A stretch of 64,000 bases of DNA from NCBI GenBank assembly GCA_012656075.1, contig JAAKBF010000030.1, forward strand, positions 620,001 to 684,000. Reading direction: 5' to 3'. Below the pieces are notes generated by a model. It was given only the letters and a program-made list of their open reading frames with translations. It was not told where the DNA came from and made no database searches. Position numbers and translations under genes: made by a program. The DNA is from Phytophthora hibernalis. Lineage: Eukaryota > Oomycota > Peronosporomycetes > Peronosporales > Peronosporaceae. This document shows positions 10,363-20,130 of the stretch, piece by piece (within the stretch, counting starts at the first letter, position 1; every line of letters starts with the position of its first letter).

Positions 10363-11005
10363 ATCAGGAACATTATCACCAGGGACCACAAATCCATCAC
10401 ACATTTTCATCAGGGACCACAAAGCAATATCATCATATTTATTCGACGTTGGATTTATTTCACCCTGCCTACACTGTCGATCAATTCGACACTTCGTTCA
10501 GCAACGTTAGGATTGAAGTACCCCTCCACCAATTTACCGGTAGAGTGGATCAATTCGACTGTCTCGCAGAGCTAAAAACCAGCGTCGCATTCTTAATAGA
10601 GGAAATATTCCAGGGGCATCCACGCCTACTCATACGGTTCCTTTTGAAGGAGCTCAACGCAACTATTAATAGGCGGCTTGCTTGAGCACTTTGCTAGCGG
10701 GGCGAAGAAAAGGATGAGAAAACCTTAAACCGGTACGTGCGGTTTGTGTGGGAAAGCTGGTGGTCGCAATGCGGCTAAGTGTCCGAATCGTGCTGCGGCA
10801 GCACTGCTGGAAGTGCATCATTGGTGGCGAGTAAGTCGGATTATGTTTGAACGAACTATAGTATGTCCAAACATCGTTAATACATCATGGATGGCTTGTT
10901 GTGTCAGTTGCTTACCCAGTTGTTGACCAACTCGACTGTGATTCTGCTTTGTGGTCCCTGATACAAAAGTGTGATGGATTTTGGTGATAATGTTCCTACA
11001 CTATC
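10363..11005. mobile_element. Small element with ~60-bp terminal inverted repeats
   Basis: Left end 10363-10427 (aggaacattatcaccagg...agggaccacaaagc) matches the reverse complement of 10946-11005 apart from a short insertion and point changes. The left arm also repeats agggaccacaaa internally. The ~520-bp interior includes a cysteine-rich scrap (10738-10800) like a zinc knuckle. This suggests a non-autonomous DNA transposon, possibly Mutator-like, but no transposase core and no clear target duplication are visible. Confidence 0.6.
10738..10830 (+). pseudogene. Zinc-knuckle scrap (transposase-like)
   Basis: The plus strand reads TCGLCGKAGGRNAAKCPNRA, matching the CX2CX4HX4C knuckle common near the C-terminus of oomycete transposases except that Gly replaces the His. 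An in-frame stop precedes it (10724-10726). It sits inside the element bounded by 10363-10427 and 10946-11005. Too short to assign to a superfamily. Confidence 0.4.
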
Positions 11006-11238
11006 ATACTTGTTCAGCGCCAAATATTACATATTAAAAGGCTTCGGGTCGATCTCTGCGCCCACGTGCTATCCTGTTCCTCACGTTGCTGTTTCCGCAG
11101 CCGCTACTGTAGCGTCCGAAGGCCTGACAAAACCTTCGTTTCCACATCAGGGTGTACATCGTGCCAACAGGACTTATCCACCGGTTTGCTGTATACCTTC
11201 TGGTAGTACCAGTATATTGGTAGGGTGCTATTATCTAA

Positions 11239-11690
11239 TGAATTGTGCTAGGAAATTTCGAGCTGATCTTGTCCGTCGGTTCCTCCTATTCCTCGTTCAT
11301 GTAGCGACTCTCAACTTCATTGGGAATCTCCCCTTCCGCATCCAGAGAAGATCCTTCGACTTCAGCCACGCGCCGTCCGACGTCTTCGCCAGGAAGAGCC
11401 GCAGCTTCGGAAAGGGAACCGTGATTAAACCATCGCTCTTCTTCTTTATCGCCTCCTTCAGCGCAGAAACTTTCTCATTCCTGCCGATCTTCACCTCGAA
11501 CGCGCTTCCTCCCACACCATTGACTGCACACATAAGCAAGAGCTCATCGGGGAGTCCCCATCTTTCCTTGACGCGGCAGATTCTCGAATGGGAGAAAAGC
11601 GGGAGAAGCTTCATCGTACCTAAGCGGGAATGAAGACGTGATGAGGCGGTGTCACCAATAATAGAAATCAATTATTAATACCGGTAGTCG
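11239..11690 (-). pseudogene. Crinkler effector N-terminus, truncated copy
   Basis: The minus-strand ORF contains the Crinkler N-terminal domain: CAVNGVGGSAFEV, a helix, then LRLFLAK and DGAWLKSKD. This domain, ubiquitin-like in known Crinklers, mediates secretion and translocation. The segment is a reverse-complement copy of 31812-32261; similarity stops abruptly just after the sequence agcacaattc, so the whole C-terminal effector domain is missing. The two copies differ in length at two short G/C runs. It is a dead fragment produced by duplication. Confidence 0.9.
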
Positions 11691-12027
11691 GGGAGTTACC
11701 GTAGAACCAAGATCGCCTCGGCGAGGTTCCTGAACTCGGACATGCAAACGCCTGCTTGTCGCCTGGCACTTGACCGCAGCCTTGCCAACCAACATGCCGT
11801 GGACTACGATTGTTTGATATAGGCGCTAGCAGCCGAGAAGTTGCCCGGCACGCATTAATGGTGCGTGTATGCATGCTTGCAGCATATTCGTTGGCGAAGT
11901 AGAATGATGAATGCACTCAAGGTTTCCAAAACTATGTACTCTTGCAAAATAATCTTTTCTATTGTATACGTTACATGGTTAAACTTCTGAAAACCTAAAT
12001 TATGTTTTTATCATACAAGTATTATAG
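11691..12027. other. Unassigned sequence between duplicated segments
   Basis: About 340 bp without counterpart at the downstream Crinkler/receptor locus. Only an 82-codon minus ORF without recognisable features is present. Probably filler created during the rearrangement that moved the flanking fragments. Confidence 0.4.
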
Positions 12028-12541
12028 TTACCACCGGTACATGCATTGGAGGGATATCATAATAATTGGCAAACCATGTTGCTGCCGCAGGCTCCCCGTG
12101 AATTTTTCAACAGTGCGTCAACACTCCATTCAGTGGCAAACAGAGCACCATTCGTCTTTAATCATAATTGCTTGACGCACTCGATGGTGGGGACGTAGCG
12201 ATCGAGTCCCCGTCCAGGAGACGAGATAGAAACGTCCTGGACGAGCGATTGGTGATGAGTTTTGAGAGCATTGACAATCAAAAGTATCGCCCATCGGAAG
12301 GCACCTCTCAATGCAGCGTCGTGACAGCACCTGATAACCAAGAAGTGTCTGCTATTATTATGGGTCACCTCCGACCTTTCCTGGGCGTCTCTTGCTTTGT
12401 TGGAAATCTTTTGTTGCTTGTCCGCGTCCAATGCCGTCTTCGCTCTTTTGTCTGTTGGTCGTCGTGGTCCCGTTCGTCGTCGTGGATGCTGCAGATTTGA
12501 CCGCTGAGGATATCCAGACGTGGAGACTCGGGAACCATGAC
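12028..12541 (+). repeat. Displaced copy of the receptor gene 5' region
   Basis: Direct-orientation copy of 33418-33917, with a few substitutions and short indels. It includes the upstream region, the start codon and the signal-peptide exon of the giant receptor gene, and stops shortly after the sequence gggaaccatgac. The neighbouring Crinkler fragment (11239-11690) comes from the same source locus but is inverted, so at least two events or a complex rearrangement are needed. Confidence 0.92.
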
Positions 12542-12601
12542 ATCCTGCACCTTGTCGCCACTGCGCCTGTCCTCAATTGCGTATGGGTGCATCTCAGTTA
12601 G
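12431..12601 (+). CDS. Short chimeric ORF with signal peptide
   Basis: The ORF starts at the copied receptor start codon and encodes MPSSLFCLLVVVVPF followed by VVVDAADLTAEDIQ, a clear secretion signal. It continues past the duplication breakpoint (12541) into unrelated sequence for about 20 codons (ILHLVATAPVLNCVWVHLS) before a stop. The predicted product is 56 residues, roughly 35 after signal removal. Because the copied block includes ~400 bp of upstream DNA it may be transcribed. It is most simply a truncated pseudogene; a secreted micropeptide is only a possibility. Confidence 0.4.
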   Translation: MPSSLFCLLVVVVPFVVVDAADLTAEDIQTWRLGNHDILHLVATAPVLNCVWVHLS

Positions 12602-12729
12602 TTTGAACCCTTTTCGAGTTCACGCCGTACTCCAAGGCGCCACATGAGTAGATAGGTGCTAGCCGATGCCAGAATTAAAGCTTCATTCAATCAATCAGTT
12701 CTCAATTTCATCTCAAGGACTCAAGTGGC

Positions 12730-13240
12730 TTGGCATTTGGAAGCGTTTCAAACAAGATGGACCTGGTTCACACGTCGGCCAACCCAACCATGGTAAGCGG
12801 TTCCTCTAAGAAGGATGACAAGGAGCGCTATATCACGTACTCCATTATAGTGCGTGCTACAGACAAGGAAAAGGGAATAGAAGAAGAAGTCGTCACCAAG
12901 AAGATGGCTAAGTTCATAGATAGAGGCCCCAAGGACTTCCTGGAGTGGACGTATCACTTCCACCAGCTAGCAAAGCTGAAGCATTGGAATGTCGAAGACA
13001 AGATCCTCAATGCTACTATCTTGCTCGAAGGAGATCTTCGCGAGGCGTTTGAGAACGCGTCATTCAGTGATGAGGACGTGCGCATGGAAGAGGAGTTCAC
13101 CCGTGCGCTGTGCAAGGCCTCAATTGTCGTGTTACCAACGGACTACAGCGAAAACCTGCAGGAGGAGTTGTGGAAAATTAAAAAAATCCCGCGGTAAAGC
13201 ACTGTCCGAGTACAGTTAACGTTTTCGCACTTTGGTGCGC
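12730..13240 (+). pseudogene. LTR-retrotransposon Gag fragment
   Basis: A 155-codon ORF has a Gag-like helical core (DFLEWTYHFHQLAKLKHW, ILLEGDLREAF). After a frame change in the A-run near 13187 it continues as ALSEYS, an in-frame stop, then RFRTLVRM, a pattern common before the knuckle in Gypsy Gag proteins. No LTRs or pol belonging to it are visible, since the sequence runs into DIRS-like material. It is an isolated relic. Confidence 0.6.
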
Positions 13241-14029
13241 ATGGAGCACACACCCATACCCGAATACGGTCGCAAATATGGGTGGGTTAGGCCTTCACCC
13301 AGATGCTGAGGTATTTTCGTCAGTCAACACCCCTGTTCAAGCTGACGAAGGCGGCGTACTACCTGACAGCCATGCTGCAAAATTGAAAGCGTTGGAGCTA
13401 CAGCCGAACTTACAGCTACACTATCTTGCTCTTCTCGGACGGGCGCAGCGAGCAGAAACAGCAGCTGCTGTCATTTCGACATCAAGTCGAAAGCGTGCCC
13501 TAAAGTATGAGTTTATCCCGACAAATGAGCAAGTTCGTCTGCATAGTGTGGTATCCTCCCCATCCGTACAAGGTAGGTCTCCTGGTCAATTTGTGAGGCA
13601 TATGGTATCCCATGGCGTGGTTCCCTTTCTCCCCACCCGGGTATTTGCACTCGTTTGTACGATATCCAATTTGGAAACTATGGCCTTTCATTGATGCACC
13701 TTCAGTACAGCGTCGTCAGAGCGGATTCTAATTCACATTGCGAAGCAAATCCCCAGACGCGGGCGGAGAGGTCTATGCCTTCGATTTTGGACGGTTGCGG
13801 GATGCCCTGAAAATGATGATTCCAACTCATGTGAATTTGAACGACGGGTACATTTGTTGCTCCAGTACATTCGGTAAGCTTCGAGATGAAGTATCAAAGC
13901 AGTGAAGGTCCTGGAGTCTTCCACAAGAATCTCGACCATCAGCGTACACACGAGTTGATCCTCGTGTTCGCCAGATTCTTTAGCACGACTCGAGTCAACT
14001 CTACGGCAGCAGCAGTGCTTTATCAACCG
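13241..14029 (+). other. Unrecognised transposon-like filler
   Basis: Contains a 138-codon plus ORF (13278-13694) of no recognisable family and several shorter ones. It may be the degenerate 5' part of the DIRS element that follows, but I see no motif proving that. Confidence 0.35.
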
Positions 14030-14299
14030 AACGTTGGATATCCACAGGTTAAAATCAGATATAACTACCGCGATACACCCTCAAATCGACAAATTATACC
14101 AGCAGCAACTCTCGATTTGGGCTCGACAGTCTAAAGCAACACTCAAAGATACAGTGCGGTTAATTTGCGGTGAGACTGACACTGACCCGCGCCCCAACAA
14201 GGCTCTGGAGCCATGCACTTACGAGTTGCTGTTAAGCGACTATGAACATCAGCAGCTGATGAAATCGATAGCTAACAATAGCTTCGAAGCTGGGTGGTC

Positions 14300-15444
14300 A
14301 CAATCATGCCTTCCTCATTGCTCGTATGACAATCATCAGTCTGCAACTTTGTATGAAAACAGCGTCCTTAGACGTATCGCAAGTGGGCAGGTCCTTGGAG
14401 AATACCTAGTCGCCTATTCGGACATCCAGCAGCTCTGTGATCTTCATATAAGTCCATTTGGCGCTGTGCTGAGAGCTGATACAGACCCTACATTGAATCG
14501 AGGCTGGTTCACGACCTGTCATTTCCGGAACAGGAGTTCACTAATTCTGCAACGGACCAAGACTCTTTGCCTGAGATATTCTTCGTAAGCGTGAAAGCAC
14601 TCGCACAGCGCATTGAAGATGAATTTGCTCGAGTGCAGCGATCTCCCAACCCCACACACGCATTTTGATTTGTAAAGGCGACGTGAAAGGAGCTTTTCGC
14701 CACCTTCGGATAATAGCTAAAGATGCCCGCTGGATGGGAGGTCTTCTCAAACGACTTGGCATCGGTGTTATAGATATGTCTGCTTCATTTGGCTGGACAG
14801 GTTCACCAGCATTTTATGGTATGATTGTCCGTGCCATCTCACATCTACTGGGCCGAGAATCACCTGCGAGCATGTGCCCGACAAGCTCTGATATCAGACA
14901 CTTTTTCGCATTCGAATGGGTAGATGATCATGTGCTTATTGAAGCTGACGCAAACGAGCGCTGTGCCATCGCCGTGGATAAATTACGCCTCGCTATGATG
15001 GCAATCCTCGGCCCGACAGCAGTTAATGAAGCACAGTTCTCTGATTGGGAAGAACAGCAGGTGGCGTTGGGTCTTGAATGGGATTGTACCAACAGGACTA
15101 TCTCAATGCCAACTAAAAAGATCACAAAGGCTATGGGACGTGTTGAAATCGCAAAATCAGGAGCATTTGTATCACTCAAGCAGCTTCAAGAGCTTCTAGA
15201 CAGCTTACGACACATATGTTTATGCGTTCGAGCTGCAAAACCGTTTTTCCAACGCCTGTATCGCAAGTGCAAGACCGGGAACAGAAATCGACGAATTGAC
15301 GTCACCCTTCAAATGAAAAACGACTTGGATTGGTTTGACGCCATACTCCGGACCGGGCGATTACGAAGCGTACCAACTCAGGTTTTTGTATCACTGCCCC
15401 AGTCGATTGTCATTGGTATGTGGATGCAAGCGACGACAGTTTGA
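14300..15444 (+). pseudogene. DIRS reverse transcriptase (element 1)
   Basis: The 259-codon ORF 14665-15444 carries ICKGDVKGAFRHL (first catalytic Asp), the DIRS signature FGWTGSPAFYG, and the catalytic pair in FEWVDDHVLIE, followed by the thumb-like segment TNRTISMPTKKITKAMGRVE. The N-terminal part continues upstream in other frames to about 14300 (NHQSATLYENS, ISPFGAVLR). It copies the element's RNA into DNA. The RT core itself is unbroken, but frame changes separate it from both ends. Confidence 0.9.
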
Positions 15445-15517
15445 TTACATTGAATCCTGCAAGCCGTCGCTACATTCGGTGTGTATTTGATGAAAATGAG
15501 AAAGAAAATCACATCTG

Positions 15518-15814
15518 GTGAATTCGACATCAACAATCGAGCAACTCTCGATCGCACTTGCATGTTTGCTATTTGCATGCGATTGGCATGCTTCAGCCTG
15601 TCCACGGGTACAACACATTCGATTTTGGTCTGATAACACTACGGCAGCTGCTCGATCGAATAATCTTGCTTCAAAGCACTTGTTCGGTATAGAACTCAAT
15701 CGAGCAATTGGGTTGATAGAGGCTGTATTCACGATTCACATCTCAGTGGAGTATATACCTGGATATCGTAACACCATAGCAGACGCGGATCACGGCCAAA
15801 GGATAATAGACTAA
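15518..15814 (+). pseudogene. DIRS RNase H-like fragment (element 1)
   Basis: The ORF contains HIRFWSDNTTAAARSNN and VEYIPGYRNTIADADH, matching the second half of the RNase H domain found between reverse transcriptase and recombinase in DIRS elements. The first half (15445-15540) is frame-shifted. It ends just before the recombinase. Confidence 0.72.
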
Positions 15815-15829
15815 CATATCTGTTTACTG

Positions 15830-16885
15830 AACATTGTGGCACGTGGACTAATGTGCAGGTACCAACCAAACTTTGGTACATGTACAAGACATTCAACACT
15901 GGCCTCTATGGTGCAAGTCTCACGGGTTCTCAGTGTGTCTGCCCCCATCTTCACAACAGCACTCTTATCAATTGGCCCCCTTCGCAGCTTTTTGCTGGTC
16001 AACAGGAGTACATGGAAAAGGCAACAATGCGAGAACAGTGCTGTCCAAGGTTAACCACCTTTCATGGTGTCATCAAGTCGCCTTCGGATACCCGTATCCC
16101 TGTCGCCCGCTGAAAAACTCGCTGTGCGTGGGATGCAGAGGATGTCAGCACCTCCCATCCGAAAGCAGCCAGTCACCCAACCGATCCTATCTGAAATGCG
16201 AAGAACTCTCAACTTCCGAACTACCTACGACCGTGTGCTCTGGGGGTTACGGTCTTGGGTTTCTTCTTTATGTTCTGATGCAGCGAATACCTAGCGTGTA
16301 ATGGTCGATTAACACCCTATTCAGTTCGGGTATACGACATAACATTCCGTGCGACAAACGGTGGCACCCCTGTACAACATCATCAGGCGGACATTGTGAT
16401 TATCCGCTTTCGTGGCAGCAAGACGGACCAGTTTGGTGTTTCCACTACCCGCAGACTACACCGATCAGGGATAAAATGGTTATGTCCTGTTCAGGCGGCT
16501 TGGTACCTCGTTCAACACGCGAGTAATATCGGCGGCGCACAAAACTTACCCGTGTGCCAGGTCGCAGTTGACTGCCTAATCGAGGCAGAAGAAGTCACAA
16601 GCCTTATTCGGAAAGGAGCCGAGGCCATTAGCGCCAGATAATCCGACTACAGTACTCACTCACTTCGAAGCGGCGGTGCTACGGCGCTATTTTATGCTGG
16701 AGTCCAGGACAACCCAATCCGACAGCAGGGTATGTGGTCAAGCGATTGTTTCCAGGTTTACACCCGAATTGACGCCGTCTCGGGCTCCAACATCGCTGCA
16801 AGAATTTTTGAAAACTCACTCTGAATTCAACGACGACCGGTTGTTTTGGGGGTGCGATCTGATTCAAGATCACGATCGTCTTTAA
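15830..16885 (+). pseudogene. DIRS tyrosine recombinase (element 1)
   Basis: Core-binding part at 15940-16110 (GKGNNARTVLSKVNHL), then the catalytic domain. The region of the first catalytic Arg near 16270 reads GFFFMF-stop-CSEYL, where relatives have an Arg before SEYL, so the Arg codon is lost to TGA (16276-16278). The second box HSLRSGGAT (from 16657) and the terminal VYTRID with its Tyr (about 16755) are intact. Pieces 16396-16641 (IIRFRGSKTDQ) and 16064-16294 lie in different frames. The enzyme would have integrated circular cDNA by site-specific recombination. Confidence 0.85.
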
Positions 16886-17087
16886 TCCGAGTTCATCCAG
16901 CCTTATGCTGGTTTCCCCATCGCTTTTGTACGTGTACCTGGTTAGCGACCATTCTAGCATTTCCCTCGCAGGGCGCAGTTCACCCACCACACCACTCCCT
17001 GGGTGCGATCTGATTCAATATCGCGATCGGCTTTAATCCAAGTTCATACAGCCTTATGCTGGTTTCCCCATCACGTTTGTACATGTA
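16851..17087. repeat. ~86-bp direct repeat, two copies
   Basis: 16851-16936 and 17002-17087 both begin ggtgcgatctgattcaa and share ccttatgctggtttcccca, with about ten differences; spacing is 151 bp. Their position immediately after the recombinase suggests they belong to the terminal structure of the DIRS element. Confidence 0.75.
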
Positions 17088-17157
17088 TCGTCATCATGAA
17101 GGAAAGCATGCTTTCCTCCACGTACTACGGAAATGAAGTGCATCGGCTGTGACAAGT

Positions 17158-17748
17158 TTAACATCGCATTTTCGGTGCTGTCTTCAATGTACGCTGGTAA
17201 TCGTTCCATGTAAAGTCCATTTGCGATAGCAAACTTTGGTGGGTTGACGCGCTTTTTGTCGAGCAGGGAAATGCGGCACGAACTGCATATATCTCATTGT
17301 CTGAAACGATAATACCATCCCTGAAAGTAGTAGCCCCCAAGAGATGGATCAATATCCGACATGGTTCTGAAGTTCAGTTGGAAGATTGAGTGGGGCTTTA
17401 GGCGAACAGCAAACGCTCGAAATAAGTCATTTTGCGTCACGAGAAGCTCAGCTTTAACTTTGGCCTTCGGATGGAAACAGTCACACACGCAGCACACGAT
17501 CTTTTCCATAGCCCCAGTTGAAAGTTTTGTGCTGCCAAGCTGGTACACGCGTTCTTCAACACTCTGATAGTTATCCAATAGGCTGTTAACTGAAGCAACG
17601 ACCCTATCTTCGTGTTGGGGTGGGTTTGAACGCCGGCGCTTGGACATTGATAGCTCGCACAGTCTCTCTCTCTCTCGTTGATGCTCGATGAACACGCTTG
17701 GATATTCGGTCTCGCTCCCGGGCGTCGACCATTCTTACGCGAGTACAC
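17158..17748 (-). other. Unrecognised minus-strand ORFs
   Basis: Two minus-strand ORFs, 17294-17695 (133 codons, with CCVCDCFHPKAKVKAE) and 17158-17352, look like consecutive frames of one protein joined near 17345 (SLGGYYFQGWYYRFR against TTFRDGIIVSDNE). A TCTCTC/GAGAGA run lies at 17660-17680. I do not recognise the family. It lies downstream of the SET-domain pseudogene on the same strand and might belong to the same unit. Confidence 0.35.
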
Positions 17749-18235
17749 GATTCACATACTTGCTCCCTGTGAGTTAGTCGAGACGGATTAAGCGTTTCTT
17801 GAGTGCACGTGCACGATACAGATGACCGATCTAAATGTTGTGAGGGCATTACTACCAGCAACACAATTGAAAGTGTTGTGTATGCATTTACGGCTATGAA
17901 GCATGATAGTTGCATCGAAATTTATCGACGACGAGCGCCAGATATCAGAGTGGCCGTCGCGTTAGCTGTCACCCCGTATTCAGCGTGCAACTCAATATGT
18001 AAATTAAAACATATTCGGTTGAAGGATCGGATCGAGAGTTCTAAGATCGCATCAGGTCCATCAAACACCAGTCGATCGTAATCCCATCCAACTGGCTGTT
18101 GTATGCACTAAGTGCTGACATGTTGACCATCAGTATACCAAAGATCAGTACGCAGTGTATAGAACTGAGTGACTGATGTATTTTTGTTGTTGTTGAAATG
18201 GCTGATAAACTACAATGACGGTTAATGCATGACAT

Positions 18236-18982
18236 TTAAGAACGTCTGTTAAGGCAGCAGTACTCACCACAGCGACATCTAAACCCAAGGCAATCGCTAC
18301 GGTATCGTACTCTTATCTCCTCATCAGCTACAATATCACGGTTGCTGAAAATCCCCACTCGCGGCCCATTTATCGACATAAATACGTACCACGTGCAGTT
18401 CGGTCGGCACGAATGATTTACGAAGCGAGACTCATTTCCGCAAATCCTGGCATCAATGAACACTTTCCGGTTCAGGTTCGTCAAAATTTCCAGCTCCATT
18501 ATATAATCCTGGCTCCGTGAACACCTCTCCACGTCGTAGATCAACTTACCCACGTACTCAAAAATACCCCAGTCGGCAATGCAGTCGTAGCAACGACGCC
18601 TAAACCAACATTTGTAAGCCCGGCCTCGACGCGATAGTTGTGGATGAAGCTGTTGCCGCAGCCTAGTCCGCTCGTGCAGTTTCCGTCATCACACAAATAC
18701 TTGAGAATGATAGTTCACAGACGCTGATCCACCCTCGTTGAGGCAGGTATGACCCGTACAACTGCAGCTGTATCGATTAGGTACGCGAAACTTCGGCTGT
18801 GGAGGCAGACCAACATATAAGTTTGAGTGAATACTGAAGACGCCGCCGGGCAACATGTCAACCATCTTGAAGAAAGTTGGACACTGAAATAAATAGCAAC
18901 CTCTAGGATTCTCTGCCTTCCCTGCTGTACACATACTGCTATGGAGCAATATTAGGATCCCATAACTCTCACACCGTTCCAA
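18236..18982 (-). pseudogene. SET-domain histone methyltransferase, broken
   Basis: 18236-18553 carries the second half of a SET domain: ESRFVNHSCRPNC (the NHS cofactor-binding motif), an IFSNRDI strand, and a cysteine-rich post-SET end (FRCRCGEYCC). Upstream (18554-18720, another frame) are the Cys-rich stretch CDDGNCTSGLGCGNSF and the SET start GLGVVATTALPTGV. 18689-18982 adds a further Cys pattern (CSCTGHTC). Frames change at an A5 run (18560-18564) and near 18697. Such enzymes methylate histone lysines. It is sandwiched between two DIRS elements, so it is either a captured or a transposon-linked copy. Confidence 0.82.
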
Positions 18983-19062
18983 ATCATTACGGCAGCGTGG
19001 TTTAGAACGGTGGACAAACTGCCGACGCAGACATCGCGTCCACCCACCTCTCTCCAGCTGTA

Positions 19063-19192
19063 GCGGTTGGCTGTGTCTGTATGCATTTTAGAACGGCATG
19101 CACAACTACGCAAATGAGGCGACGGCGTGGTGGAGCGGTTGGCTGTGTCTGTATGCATTTTGGAATGGCATGTACAACTACGCGCGCGAGGC
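19063..19192. repeat. 72-bp tandem duplication
   Basis: gcggttggctgtgtctgta begins at 19063 and again at 19135; the second unit is partial (to about 19192) and diverged at several bases. It lies between the SET pseudogene and the next ORF and has no evident function. Confidence 0.85.
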
Positions 19193-19479
19193 ATGGCCTT
19201 ATTGCGTTGGAGGAAGGCTCTGACGTGACAGATAACACATGCGGGGTTTGTATTGAGCCGCCATGCCATGCTCGCCATTCTCAAAATTTCCGGACGAAGA
19301 AAAGATCAGTGAGGATCAGACGGAGAGGATGATCAGTTTTCCGGTAGGTGGTAAGAATCGGCTATATTTGTAGGTCGCTAGAGCTCACTTCGGTTTTTCA
19401 CTTGAGGTGCAACACTCTCCGACAAGACCTCAACAACTCCAGCCCTCCCAAGCGTCGCTTCGTTCGTCCCTTCGCAAGT

Positions 19480-20076
19480 ATGGCCCGAAGCCGCATCTCC
19501 GTCAACGCGCTCGCCTTCGTGGGAGCCGCTCACATCCCAACTATCACCGAGTTCAGCTACGTCCGTGTGCGGCGCGTGGATGGTGACACAGCATTTGTTG
19601 TTGTGGTTGGGCCGGACCTCGACGACGAGGAACAAGAATACGCGATACCTGTGTCTTCACTGAAGCTTCGCGTAGTCGACGCGATTGAAGCGGAACTATG
19701 GCCGGGTGACTACGTTGGTCACCCCGTTATTTCATTTATTCAACCTATCGGACCGAGCACAGGTCAGTGGACTTACGGTGTAGTCACTCTATACGAGATG
19801 ACAGCTGTGGGTCCGCTACTGAGTGTCCTGGTCAACGCCGAAGTCATCTCGATCCGACTCCAAGAACCCCTTCAAGTCATCAAAGCAGACCCAATAACCT
19901 ATGTTCTGCAAGTTGGTGCGACCGTGACAGACATGATACTCAATCCTAAGGAGCTTTTGCAGCAGCAGAACACGATCATCGCCGCATGTCGCAAGCGTCG
20001 CGGCGATGTTCCGGTATATGTCCGTTCACTCCTCTCTGTGCCATTCGTATCTGATGACATGGTAACTTTAGAGTGA
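19480..20076 (+). CDS. Unknown 198-residue protein upstream of DIRS element 2
   Basis: Intact from the ATG at 19480; an upstream in-frame ATG at 19348 would add 44 residues, but the stretch from 19480 reads like a normal start. The product is beta-rich in composition (DTAFVVVVGPDLDDEEQEY, GDYVGHPVISFI, TYVLQVGATVTDMIL), with no signal peptide or TM segment. I do not recognise it. It precedes gag/pol-like fragments on the same strand at 20131-22964 and could be the first ORF of that retroelement. Being uninterrupted among heavily broken ORFs is notable. Confidence 0.5.
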   Translation: MARSRISVNALAFVGAAHIPTITEFSYVRVRRVDGDTAFVVVVGPDLDDEEQEYAIPVSSLKLRVVDAIEAELWPGDYVGHPVISFIQPIGPSTGQWTYGVVTLYEMTAVGPLLSVLVNAEVISIRLQEPLQVIKADPITYVLQVGATVTDMILNPKELLQQQNTIIAACRKRRGDVPVYVRSLLSVPFVSDDMVTLE

Positions 20077-20130
20077 CCTCGAGATCTTATCGCGGTTCGT
20101 GTCCGCTAGCAACACGTCCTTGACTGTGTA

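Larger units (their letters stand above)
14030..17087 (+). mobile_element. DIRS-like tyrosine-recombinase retroelement 1
   Basis: In order on the plus strand: reverse transcriptase, RNase H-like domain and tyrosine recombinase, the DIRS arrangement, which has no integrase and no ordinary LTRs. Downstream lies an ~86-bp direct repeat (16851-16936 and 17002-17087), possibly part of its complex terminal repeats. The 5' boundary is uncertain. Multiple stops and frameshifts show it is inactive. Confidence 0.82.
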
